From assembly GCA_903930665.1 (NCBI GenBank), contig CAIYZI010000043.1:1-13194 (forward strand): DNA of 13,194 bases. Reading direction: 5' to 3'. Both the position numbers and the translations under genes were made by a program. This document shows, piece by piece, positions 1-6,977 of the stretch. The stretch comes from an uncultured beta proteobacterium. GTDB lineage: Bacteria; Pseudomonadota; Gammaproteobacteria; Burkholderiales; Burkholderiaceae. How positions within the stretch are numbered: position 1 is the stretch's first letter; the number at the start of each line of letters is the position of its first letter. Under the pieces are notes generated by a model. The model searched no databases and had not been told where the DNA came from. It saw only the letters and a program-made list of their open reading frames with translations.

Positions 1-1
1 A

Positions 2-733
2 ACCGTAGAGCTAGAACTGCTCCCTAGGAATCCATGGCAAGGCATAAACCTCAAATATTCAACGACAGAGAAAAGGAGACCATGGACGGAGGGTGAATTA
101 CGAATATTATTTAGCAGCGAAGTGTTTACCAAAGATAAACCTCTAAAAGATTGGAGGGCTGGTAGCGAGGCGGCTTATTGGCTACCTATTCTTGGACTCT
201 ATACCGGAGCTAGGATAAGCGAGTTAACACAACTAAGGTCCTGCGATATTAAAAGCGAGTCAGACATTTCGTACATTGAAATCACAAACGATGGTGTCAA
301 TCAAAAATTAAAAACAGCTGCCTCAAATAGAAAAATTCCAGTGCATAGTTTGCTTATAAAGCTGGGATTCATGGAATATGTTAAGAGAATTCAACTAGCA
401 AATCACGACAGTCTCTGGCCAAAACTTCCAATGCGCACAAACAAGGCCGGAGGATATTTTTCAAATTGGTTTGGGGAATATAGAGGCAAGATTGGCCTTG
501 TAGGCTACCCCGACTTTCATTGCTTTAGACACTCGGTCAGAACAAAACTACTTGAAGCTGATATTAAAGAGCAGCTTATCGACATGATTGTGGGGCATGA
601 AATTCGAGGCAGCACTGGCGCAAAGGTCTATTCACACAGAACGCTAGCAACCCTAAGGGATGCAATTGAAAAATTAACGTATGAAAGCGCTGAAGAATTA
701 CTACCATTAAACCTGCATCGTTCAGAGTCCTGA
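2..733 (+). CDS. Tyrosine recombinase/phage integrase, 5' end outside window
   Basis: Site-specific DNA strand exchange enzyme of the XerC/phage integrase type. The open frame runs from base 2 without a stop, so the N-terminal core-binding domain lies upstream of the window; the GTG at 122 is only an internal codon. In the 243 visible residues the catalytic domain is complete: Arg71 in YTGARISEL, a beta-hairpin Lys region (NRKIPVH), His173-x-x-Arg176 in HCFRH, His199 in VGHE and the nucleophile Tyr210 in VYSH. The C-terminal tail after Tyr is about 33 residues. Nothing is broken in the visible part, so the enzyme may be active. It may belong to this island or to an adjacent or nested element, since the island already has a serine recombinase at its other end. 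The family call is secure; its attachment site is not identified. Confidence 0.92.
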   Translation, partial: TVELELLPRNPWQGINLKYSTTEKRRPWTEGELRILFSSEVFTKDKPLKDWRAGSEAAYWLPILGLYTGARISELTQLRSCDIKSESDISYIEITNDGVNQKLKTAASNRKIPVHSLLIKLGFMEYVKRIQLANHDSLWPKLPMRTNKAGGYFSNWFGEYRGKIGLVGYPDFHCFRHSVRTKLLEADIKEQLIDMIVGHEIRGSTGAKVYSHRTLATLRDAIEKLTYESAEELLPLNLHRSES

Positions 734-787
734 GGGCACCCGGGGGCTTCTTTTCTAATCAACCCCGACTTTTCAGGTACCCCACCC

Positions 788-811
788 CCTCGAGCCAGAG
801 GCTCCAAGAGG
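788..811. repeat. GC-rich hairpin between convergent genes
   Basis: Seen: CCTC-GAGCC-AGA-GGCTC-caa-GAGG, a 5-bp perfect stem with a triloop extended by four more pairs across a 3-nt bulge. It lies between the tyrosine recombinase (+) and the nuclease-like gene (-), which converge here. A T6 run starts at 828, 16 nt after the stem, too far away for a classical terminator. It could be a weak terminator or a recombinase-related dyad. I saw no tRNA. Confidence 0.3.
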
Positions 812-841
812 AGGCAAGCTCAGATAATTTTTTGAAAATTT

Positions 842-1753
842 CTAGGAAATTGAATGCTTAAACATCGTTGGCACCAAGCTATCATCCGAGGGATTCCAGC
901 ACTCAATTCGATTAATGATTCCACCAGCAGCCTTGGATTCAATAACTTTGATTGAATGGAGGATAAACAAATCTGTCTTTACTCCTGACATTCTTGCCTC
1001 TTTAACTTCGTTGGCGGTTACCAGTACCTGCTTACCTAGACTAGCCGTACCCTTTACTTCAACCTTTAATACCTCGTTACCCTTGGCACATAGAAGGTCA
1101 AAAGATTCGTTTGACGAAGTATCAACAACCTCATAGCCTAGTTTTTCATAAAAATCTATTGCGGCCCTCATAGCATGCAATTCAGTAGCCACTTTGGCTG
1201 CCTGATCTCTTGAGTAACCTTGCCCGCCTGATGCACTTTTGTTAACCGCCTTGACCCTGGGGGTAACGGCCTGATAGTTTGCCGTTCTAGGTTGATCACG
1301 CGCAGGTATCCAGTCATAAATCTTAGCAAGTTGAGCGTTAGGCTCATCGGCATAGTCCAGACAGGTAAAAATTATATGAACAGGTTTGGAGGTGTCGGGG
1401 TTGTGCGACTTATATGAAAGCCTTCCACAATAAATAAATGGGTTGGTTTTTGATTTCGTTTTCTCATGAACCCTCGCAAATAAAAGGATCTGAACCTCAC
1501 CTTTTACTATTTTTTGAATGCGTGGAGTGTTGATGGTTTGGGTAGTTTGAGAATCCCAGTGAAATAAGTCACTCTCGAAAAAATCGTTGTATTGAAGTTT
1601 TGTATTTAGTTGCTTGGTTTTATCAAGCGTTACAAACAAAAAAATGTTATTACCAGAGGAAATAATCCCTTCGCGACTAGTTTTTATTCGATCATCATTT
1701 ATAACCTCGCCAAGAGATGTGCGGGTATAAGGTGCACCATGAGTGAATTCCAT
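842..1753 (-). CDS. DUF3427-like + DUF3883-like PD-(D/E)XK nuclease, candidate restriction/defence protein
   Basis: 303 aa in two parts. Residues about 20-132 resemble the DUF3427 domain: an NIFLFVTLDK strand, YNDFF, HWDSQ at 65-69, an LLFARVHEK strand and PFIYCGRLSY, as found at the C-terminus of SauUSI-type modification-dependent restriction enzymes. Residues about 180-285 resemble DUF3883, a PD-(D/E)XK fold: helix (AMRAAIDFYEKLGYEV), SFDLLCAKGNEVLKVEVKGT with putative catalytic Asp219, Glu232 and Lys234, then VLVTANEV. Family assignments come from motif memory, not a search. Inferred role: reads a DNA feature (possibly modification) with the N-terminal domain and cuts with the C-terminal one. 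It is encoded 7 nt downstream of the membrane gene, so the two are likely cotranscribed and translationally coupled; the Shine-Dalgarno is weak. The helicase or ATPase usual in such systems is absent. Confidence 0.65.
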   Translation of the reverse strand: MEFTHGAPYTRTSLGEVINDDRIKTSREGIISSGNNIFLFVTLDKTKQLNTKLQYNDFFESDLFHWDSQTTQTINTPRIQKIVKGEVQILLFARVHEKTKSKTNPFIYCGRLSYKSHNPDTSKPVHIIFTCLDYADEPNAQLAKIYDWIPARDQPRTANYQAVTPRVKAVNKSASGGQGYSRDQAAKVATELHAMRAAIDFYEKLGYEVVDTSSNESFDLLCAKGNEVLKVEVKGTASLGKQVLVTANEVKEARMSGVKTDLFILHSIKVIESKAAGGIINRIECWNPSDDSLVPTMFKHSIS

Positions 1754-1760
1754 AGATTAA

Positions 1761-2516
1761 TTATTTTCTCTTATTCCAATTATCAATGCCCTCAAATACC
1801 TTGAACATTATGTAAATAAAACCAAAGATAGCAAAGCCTTTAGCGACCCAAAAATAATGAAATTTAGAGGCGAGCCCAGAAATTATCTCGTCCCAATAGG
1901 TGCAAAAAAAATAGAGGGATGTAAAAAATATAGTCCCTTTAAGTACATCGCTAACTATTGAGCGAATAGGCATCTGTTTCTTTATAAGCCCTTTGGTTAC
2001 GAATAATAGCCAAGGAATTGAAAAGATTAAAATGTTAATCAAATAACCCAGCACTTTATTTTCTTTAAACCAGGACTCCGTCCAAGGAAGGTAAATCAAA
2101 AAATATCCAACAACTCCACTTACGCCAAAAAAACATATAAGAGAAAGTTTGAAAAAATCTTTGCGAGACTCATGAAAGACCCTTTTAGCCATAGCGCCTT
2201 TGTCAAGAATAACTAAAGTGGGCATGCCAAAAAACAAAAGTAATATCGCCGGCCAGTAATACCATGCCTGTTCTGAGGTTGTTGAATCTAAGAACATTAC
2301 AAATAGGCCAAAATAGTAAAGGCACAAAGAAATAAAAAATAAGGTGAAAGCTGCAGCGGTAAGCACCGGACTCTTACCTAAAAGCCAGCCTTTTGGTTTA
2401 TCTTTAATCAGGGCCCAAAATATTAGGGCTAAAAGGATCGCAATAACAATAGTCAAAATCAGTCCTTCTTTTAAAAAAAGTAATTTGTTTGAAACATTTG
2501 AGCCGAGAATATGCAC
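1761..2516 (-). CDS. Multi-spanning membrane protein of unknown function
   Basis: 251 aa from a GTG start. About seven hydrophobic spans are visible, at roughly 16-37, 50-75, 83-106, 121-144, 154-173, 192-208 and 220-242, separated by short Lys/Arg-rich loops; the C-terminus is basic (DNWNKRK). I do not recognise the family. The GTG at 2516 lacks a convincing ribosome binding site, and a hydrophobic N-terminal frame immediately upstream (ATG 2616) is out of phase by one base. The annotated start may therefore be an artefact of a frameshift at an A7 run (2473-2479). It lies just upstream of the nuclease-like gene with a 7-nt gap, suggesting one operon, perhaps a nuclease plus membrane partner, which is inference only. 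Confidence 0.6.
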   Translation of the reverse strand: MHILGSNVSNKLLFLKEGLILTIVIAILLALIFWALIKDKPKGWLLGKSPVLTAAAFTLFFISLCLYYFGLFVMFLDSTTSEQAWYYWPAILLLFFGMPTLVILDKGAMAKRVFHESRKDFFKLSLICFFGVSGVVGYFLIYLPWTESWFKENKVLGYLINILIFSIPWLLFVTKGLIKKQMPIRSIVSDVLKGTIFFTSLYFFCTYWDEIISGLASKFHYFWVAKGFAIFGFIYIMFKVFEGIDNWNKRK

Positions 2517-2616
2517 AGGCTACCAACCCAAGTGGTATCAACAAATACGAACTAGCCAAATAGATAATTACAGCACCAATTGCCAACACATAAATAGATT
2601 GTCTAAGGATGGCCAT
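2473..2616 (-). pseudogene. Out-of-frame N-terminal segment of the membrane gene (probable frameshift)
   Basis: Seen: an ATG at 2616 opens a frame beginning MAILRQSIYVLAIGAV, with a clear transmembrane segment followed by KCFKQITFFKRR. After the A7/T7 homopolymer (2473-2479) this frame turns into non-membrane, Cys/Asp-rich sequence, while the hydrophobic character continues in the neighbouring frame. Removing one T gives KQITFLKEGLILTIV, a smooth membrane-protein continuation of about 285 aa in total. This could be a real disruption, slippage-based regulation, a sequencing error, or a separate small membrane gene. No good Shine-Dalgarno precedes ATG 2616. Confidence 0.45.
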
Positions 2617-2656
2617 GAAAATTACAAAGCTAACAAAGCCTAAGATTCTCAGCCCA

Positions 2657-3046
2657 TTATTCTTTGCAAACTAAATCCTTCATCACCTCATTCACTGAGC
2701 CTTCGCCACCTTTGTACCAATTAGTTTCCGTCACCATAACAACATTAACAATATTTCCGGCACCTTTGTGACCGTCGTAATCCATAAGATCACCAACTTT
2801 GTATCTATTATTTTTACAGTCTTGAATTATTTTTGATTTTGATGATGCAACTATAAGATGACCCGACTTTAGTGGTTTCGAGTAGTCGGATAATTCCCAA
2901 TAGGTAACTATGTCACCCTCTCGTTTGACTGTTGCTGGATCGTATGAATAAACAGAGCCATCGTCAGACTCGACAACAGGCTGCCAAAGCTGTCCGTAAG
3001 CTCTTAAAGAGAAAAAGATGCACATTAATATGAATATATGTTTCAT
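2657..3046 (-). CDS. Small secreted Adhesin_E-like protein
   Basis: 129 aa with an N-terminal signal peptide (MKHIFILMCIFFSLRAYG, cleavage near AYG-QLW). The mature part follows the pattern of the surface-adhesin E-like family as I recall it: W followed by a D/G-rich segment (SDDGSVYSYDPATVKREGDIVTYWEL), a central SKSKIIQDCKNNRY with one Cys, an aromatic-Gly stretch (NVVMVTETNWYKGGEGS) and a C-terminal Cys in VCKE. The two Cys could form a disulfide. Family members are periplasmic or outer-surface proteins of mostly unknown role; the name does not prove adhesion. A weak AAGG precedes the ATG. The gene lies 40 bp upstream of the ATG at 2616 and could be cotranscribed with the membrane/nuclease pair. 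Confidence 0.65.
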   Translation of the reverse strand: MKHIFILMCIFFSLRAYGQLWQPVVESDDGSVYSYDPATVKREGDIVTYWELSDYSKPLKSGHLIVASSKSKIIQDCKNNRYKVGDLMDYDGHKGAGNIVNVVMVTETNWYKGGEGSVNEVMKDLVCKE

Positions 3047-3243
3047 TTAGCTTTGGACCTTGAGCATAAAAAATCCCTTACATTTGAAGAGCGAACATAA
3101 AAAACAATGGTAACGCCTTAAAATTTAATTTCATGCATATAGAGCGGAAAATAGACACTAAATTCATGGAAAACCCTAGGCCCAGAATTGTCCAAAGTTA
3201 ATAAAAAGTATATCTAATTATTATTAAAACTAGTATAGAATTA

Positions 3244-3270
3244 ATTGTTGATTAGTAGTTAATCAGCAAT
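3244..3270 (+). promoter_or_regulatory. Hairpin/dyad 26 nt upstream of the lasso precursor start
   Basis: Seen: ATTGTTGATTAG-tag-TTAATCAGCAAT pairs over 12 positions (ten Watson-Crick, two G-T). It lies between the AT-rich upstream region and the precursor's ribosome binding site (GAAAGGG, 3284-3290). It could be an operator in DNA or a leader hairpin in RNA controlling the lasso operon. A possible -10 (TATAGA, 3234-3239) sits just upstream but I could not find a convincing -35. The rest of 3047-3296 is AT-rich with no supported gene. Confidence 0.4.
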
Positions 3271-3296
3271 TCCAATTGATAATGAAAGGGTGCATC

Positions 3297-3428
3297 ATGA
3301 TTTTGAATTTATTGCGTCAATTATTTACCTCCTCAACAGTTATTGCCAAATCGAGCCGAATTCGTAGCGGCTGGAGCAATGGTAGATCCGATAATTTTGT
3401 TCAACCTGCAACATGGTATAAAGGCTAA
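3297..3428 (+). CDS. Lasso peptide precursor (A), 43 aa
   Basis: Substrate of the adjacent B and C enzymes. The ATG is 6 nt after a strong GAAAGGG ribosome binding site. The peptide has a hydrophobic then basic leader (MILNLLRQLF..., 24 aa) and a predicted core GWSNGRSDNFVQPATWYKG. Asp32 is the only acidic residue in the whole precursor, so an isopeptide ring must close there. Gly25 as residue 1 gives the common 8-residue Gly1-Asp8 ring with an 11-residue tail. Ser24 would give a 9-residue ring. The C-terminal aromatic-rich end followed by Gly recalls microcin J25-like cores (FYG, YYG). Odd: the leader lacks Thr at -2 (Arg-Ser instead), which is nearly universal in known lasso precursors. The stop is 8 nt before the B gene. 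The gene call rests on position, size, binding site and ring logic. Confidence 0.85.
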   Translation: MILNLLRQLFTSSTVIAKSSRIRSGWSNGRSDNFVQPATWYKG

Positions 3429-3436
3429 TAGCTTTA

Positions 3437-4006
3437 ATGCTCCACGCAGTCAGGCTGCCAGTAGAATTTGAGGGGTTTTGGTGGACCATAAGCCCTTTAA
3501 CTGGCAGTCTTCTTCGTCATGTGTATAAACCACATTCACTTTTCGACGATATAAATCAAAAAGTACGTAGTGCCCTTGAAATTTGCGAGCATCCATTTAA
3601 CTGTGAATGGTCTCCAATCCCAAGTGAAGGCCGCTTAAGCGAAAAAAATTTCCGTCAACTCAATCAAATGCACGATAGACTTTTGTGGATTGGAAATAAC
3701 CATTTTTTTCTTTCCATGCTTTACGCAGGATTAAAAAGAAATATTTTCGCAACCACAAAAGAAGCGATGTCAGAAATTGCACTAATTCCCGAGCAAGCCA
3801 TCCATCGAGATGAACGATGTCTTCAGCGCTGCTTACTTGCAGCTAAAACTTCGGAATCATTCAAGCAAAATGGAGTGCTGCTAATTGGGTCAATTCCTGA
3901 TGATGGGGATATGCATGCTTGGATTATTGAATCAGATTCTCAGCCAGATCATATGGACCGAGGGTGGATAAATTACATACCAATGTTAGCTATTGTTGAA
4001 TCATGA
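3437..4006 (+). CDS. Lasso peptide leader peptidase (B, transglutaminase-like)
   Basis: 189 aa, the usual size for fused proteobacterial B proteins, in which an N-terminal leader-recognition (RRE) region precedes a C-terminal transglutaminase-like Cys protease that cuts the leader from the precursor in an ATP-dependent partnership with C. Seen: a family-typical C-terminal stretch with ERC128LQRCLLAA (nucleophile Cys128), a VLLIGSI strand, and MH160AWIIESD with His160. The third residue is probably Asp171 or Asp174. Cys132 replaces the Ser usual in CLxRSL. Residues 1-70 would be the RRE part, for example FEGFWWTISPLTGSLLRHV. The gene begins 8 nt after the precursor and overlaps the next gene by ATGA (4003-4006), so A-B-C is one tightly coupled transcript. 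Confidence 0.87.
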   Translation: MLHAVRLPVEFEGFWWTISPLTGSLLRHVYKPHSLFDDINQKVRSALEICEHPFNCEWSPIPSEGRLSEKNFRQLNQMHDRLLWIGNNHFFLSMLYAGLKRNIFATTKEAMSEIALIPEQAIHRDERCLQRCLLAAKTSESFKQNGVLLIGSIPDDGDMHAWIIESDSQPDHMDRGWINYIPMLAIVES

Positions 4007-5160
4007 ATCTAGTAACAAATGATTCTCAGGTAACGCGCTACTATGATCTAAACAGTAACACGTTACTTCAATCAACAAGCCTCCCAAAAAAGATGTATCT
4101 AAGTCAAACAGATCTAGATGCTTACGAGGCCAATGGCCCTCTAATGGCTCGCACACCAGGTACCTATAAATACATCTGTGGACTACTCCCATTACCACCA
4201 AAAACAACTTGGAGCGCGAATCAATTAGGCGCAAGCTATATTTCAAGCAGCGGCCTTTATAGACCTTTTAAAACAGTTGATCGAAATACTTTGGATGCCG
4301 TTGTCTCCAAATACCTAAAACTTGCGCGCGGCAAAATAATCGGCGTCGAGCTAAGCGGCGGCCTAGATACATCAATCATCATAGAAACCCTTCGACGCAA
4401 TGACATTGATGTAAGACTATTTGGACTAGTATCAAGCGCTTATGGATTTCGCACCGAAAGAGCAATTCAAGATATTTACAGAAATAGTTCAGACCATGTT
4501 GTGTGTAGGAGCTATGATGAGTGCCTGCCTTTTAGCAATCTGACAAAGTCGCCGGTATACATATATCCATCAACAGCCAATCTCACCTACAGCAGGCAAA
4601 AAATTACCGTCGCTGCCATGAAAGATTTGGGGGTAGATATCTTACTTAATGGTGATGCGGGCGATCATCTACTGTGTCATAGTCTTGAAGATTTAAGGCC
4701 CAATGAAAGTCCAGAAGGCTATCAAAGATGGCGCATCTCGGATGATTGGGCAAATTTAAATGTATTCAAACCCGCTGGCATTGAATACATATCAGCCTTT
4801 TCTTTAAATTTTATTTCTAGAGCTTTATGGACCATGCGCAGAGGCCAAAAAGAGGACTACATGAAATTGTGGGCTAGAAAATTTTTTAGCGACAGACTTC
4901 CTTATCAATTGTGTAATTTTGCCTATAAGGCCTCTCATGATGCATGGTTCTCATCTGGAATTAAAAAGTCTTTAGATGAAATCTATGAAGTCTGTACAGT
5001 TGCATATGCAAATACAGATGACCCCAGACTTTTACCGGACAATATCATTAGCTTAGCCAAAAATTATGCGACCGACCCTCATCAGCGGCAACTTCAATTC
5101 TTAAGCAGACTTTCTTTTGCTACATGGGTTCATGGACTAGCAAGGGAAGGTCATATTTAA
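4003..5160 (+). CDS. Lasso peptide macrolactam synthetase (C, asparagine synthetase-like)
   Basis: 385 aa ATP-dependent enzyme that adenylates the ring Asp and lets the core N-terminus close the isopeptide ring. Seen: PP-loop SGGLDTS at residues 118-124, and NGDAGDHLL at 216-224, matching the second nucleotide-binding motif of class B asparagine synthetases. Odd: characterised lasso cyclases such as McjC (about 513 aa) carry a longer, degenerate glutaminase-like N-terminal half. Here only about 110 residues precede the PP-loop and no N-terminal Cys nucleophile is present. Start chosen at the ATGA overlap with B; an upstream extension would run into B. The gene ends 15 bp from the convergent exporter, with no terminator seen between them. 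A stand-alone Asn synthetase is excluded by the short N-terminus and the context. Confidence 0.87.
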   Translation: MNLVTNDSQVTRYYDLNSNTLLQSTSLPKKMYLSQTDLDAYEANGPLMARTPGTYKYICGLLPLPPKTTWSANQLGASYISSSGLYRPFKTVDRNTLDAVVSKYLKLARGKIIGVELSGGLDTSIIIETLRRNDIDVRLFGLVSSAYGFRTERAIQDIYRNSSDHVVCRSYDECLPFSNLTKSPVYIYPSTANLTYSRQKITVAAMKDLGVDILLNGDAGDHLLCHSLEDLRPNESPEGYQRWRISDDWANLNVFKPAGIEYISAFSLNFISRALWTMRRGQKEDYMKLWARKFFSDRLPYQLCNFAYKASHDAWFSSGIKKSLDEIYEVCTVAYANTDDPRLLPDNIISLAKNYATDPHQRQLQFLSRLSFATWVHGLAREGHI

Positions 5161-5175
5161 AAAATCTAAGCCCTC

Positions 5176-6945
5176 CTACAATACTTGTTGCTTAATCCAG
5201 GCGGAATAATATGCTCCCTTAAGACTCAACAATTCAGCGTGATTTCCGGCCTCAATAATTTTTCCATTTCGCATATATAAAATTTGATCGGCACTTTGAA
5301 TTGTTGATAGGCGATGAGCAATTACTAGTACTGTCTTATTCTTAAGTAATTTAGCAACATCCTCGTGTAATTTTTTCTCTGTACCCGAGTCTAAAGCAGA
5401 TGTAGCCTCATCAAATATAAATATCGGCGCATCCTTGAGCAGGGCCCGCGCAATAGAAATCCTTTGCCTTTCTCCTCCTGAAATTTTAAAGCCTCGCTCA
5501 CCAACAATAGTTTGGTAACCATCAGGTAATGTCGCAATAAATTGATCGAGCTGAGCTTTAGAAGCAACACTAAATACAGCGGCATCAGATGCCGCTAAAT
5601 TGCCGTATTTAATATTGTAAAAAATACTTCCATGGAATAAATTTGTATCTTGGGGTACAACTGATATTAGCCCCCTAAGATCTTCCGCCCTTAAAGTATT
5701 GATGTTGCGATTATTTATTAGGATTGCCCCGCCACCAACAAAGAAAAGACGAAACAAGAGTTTAGTCAAAGTGCTTTTACCAGACCCACTGTCCCCAACT
5801 ATTGCTGTAAGCGTACCAGGAAGTAACTTAAAACTAAGACCTGTTAAGAAAGTGCCTTTCCCATCATCATAGTTAAATGAGACATTTTTAAACTCAACCT
5901 CGCACCCCACTTGGCCCTTAAGTTCAAAATGCTCAACTGAAACTTCAGGACCACCTTCCAAAATGTTACCTCCAAATACCTTATTTAATTGCTGAATATC
6001 AATCCAACCCTGCAGAAGATCCTTGTAAATCAAACCAACAAAAGCTAAAGGGGTAAATATTTGAAACATTAGCGAATTAATTAGCACTAAATCACCAACG
6101 GTCATTGTTTTATTGATAACCCCTATAGCAGTTTGCCAAAAAATGGCAGCCATTCCAATGGAGGTTATTAAATGCTGTCCAACTAGAATTTTTGAATGTG
6201 CAGCCTGAGCTCTAGTTGAGGCCTCGGAAAATCTTTCAAGACTTTTTTTATACAAATTAAATTCGTATCTTTCCCTTGAGAAATACTTAATGATTTCAAA
6301 ATTTGACAAAGATTCTAAAAGTTTTTGATTTAAATCTGAATCTGATTCATTTATCTCCCGCCTTGAGGTTGACCATATATTTGTTGCGACAAATGAATAA
6401 AGGACATAAATTAGCAGCGTCACAAACATTGTTAGAGAAAGAGTGCTGTTATAAGCATAGGAAAAATAAACTGAGACCAGCACAAGCTCAATCAACGTTG
6501 GGATTATGCTGTAAATTGCGAGTCCCGTTACCGACTGAATCGCCTTTAAGCCACGATCTATATCCCTTGAAATAACACCAACTTTTTGACTGAGTGCAAA
6601 ACTTACGTCTAGATTATGTAATAAATTAAATACGTCTTCTCCTATACGGGAAACAATCTTGAAAGCAATTTTTGTGCTTATAAACTCCTTTGCCTCATGC
6701 AGCACTGCGGAAGATATATTTAGCAATGCATAAATAATTATTAAACCCAATATACCAATAAAGATTTTGTTCTCTAAGCCTTCTGATATCGCAAGGAAAT
6801 CAATCAATGCTTTCAGTACAAATGGTATGGCAAAATTCAACCCCTTACCAACTGCAATGATGAGCAAAACTATACCAATTGATAGGCGATACCTATTCAA
6901 GTATTGATATAGGAGATCATATATACCGCTTTTGATTGGCTTCAA
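5176..6945 (-). CDS. ABC exporter of the lasso cluster (D), fused membrane + ATPase half-transporter
   Basis: About 589 aa, homodimeric type IV ABC exporter: six membrane spans (about residues 20-330) then the nucleotide-binding domain. With TTG 6945 as residue 1: Walker A GDSGSGKST at 384-392, Q-loop VVPQD near 432, signature SGGERQR at 489-495, Walker B IFIFDEATSALD near 508-519, H-loop AHRLST with His544. The membrane part (NFEIIKYFSRERYEFNLY; GVINKTMTVGDLVLIN) looks closest to Atm1/HMT1-type exporters rather than MsbA/McjD, which is my reading without a tree. The frame is open to an ATG at 7047, but that stretch is a shadow of the upstream repeat protein, so I prefer the TTG, which leaves a normal short tail before span 1; its binding site is weak. 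In lasso systems D exports the product and gives self-immunity. It is convergent with A-B-C. Confidence 0.85.
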   Translation of the reverse strand: MKPIKSGIYDLLYQYLNRYRLSIGIVLLIIAVGKGLNFAIPFVLKALIDFLAISEGLENKIFIGILGLIIIYALLNISSAVLHEAKEFISTKIAFKIVSRIGEDVFNLLHNLDVSFALSQKVGVISRDIDRGLKAIQSVTGLAIYSIIPTLIELVLVSVYFSYAYNSTLSLTMFVTLLIYVLYSFVATNIWSTSRREINESDSDLNQKLLESLSNFEIIKYFSRERYEFNLYKKSLERFSEASTRAQAAHSKILVGQHLITSIGMAAIFWQTAIGVINKTMTVGDLVLINSLMFQIFTPLAFVGLIYKDLLQGWIDIQQLNKVFGGNILEGGPEVSVEHFELKGQVGCEVEFKNVSFNYDDGKGTFLTGLSFKLLPGTLTAIVGDSGSGKSTLTKLLFRLFFVGGGAILINNRNINTLRAEDLRGLISVVPQDTNLFHGSIFYNIKYGNLAASDAAVFSVASKAQLDQFIATLPDGYQTIVGERGFKISGGERQRISIARALLKDAPIFIFDEATSALDSGTEKKLHEDVAKLLKNKTVLVIAHRLSTIQSADQILYMRNGKIIEAGNHAELLSLKGAYYSAWIKQQVL

Positions 6946-6977
6946 TTTACTATTTGCGCCTGCTGACTGAAGATTGA

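Noticed and set aside
734..841. tRNA gene or tRNA-derived att site after the tyrosine recombinase
   Set aside because: The GC-rich stretch has a hairpin but no recognisable cloverleaf, T-loop or CCA end on either strand.
3133..3201. 22-codon frame upstream of the lasso precursor as a second precursor
   Set aside because: No ribosome binding site, no plausible lasso core, and it is separated from the operon.
4001..4246. Minus-strand frame opposite the B/C junction
   Set aside because: Lies wholly opposite the coupled lasso genes, with no ribosome binding site or recognisable domain.
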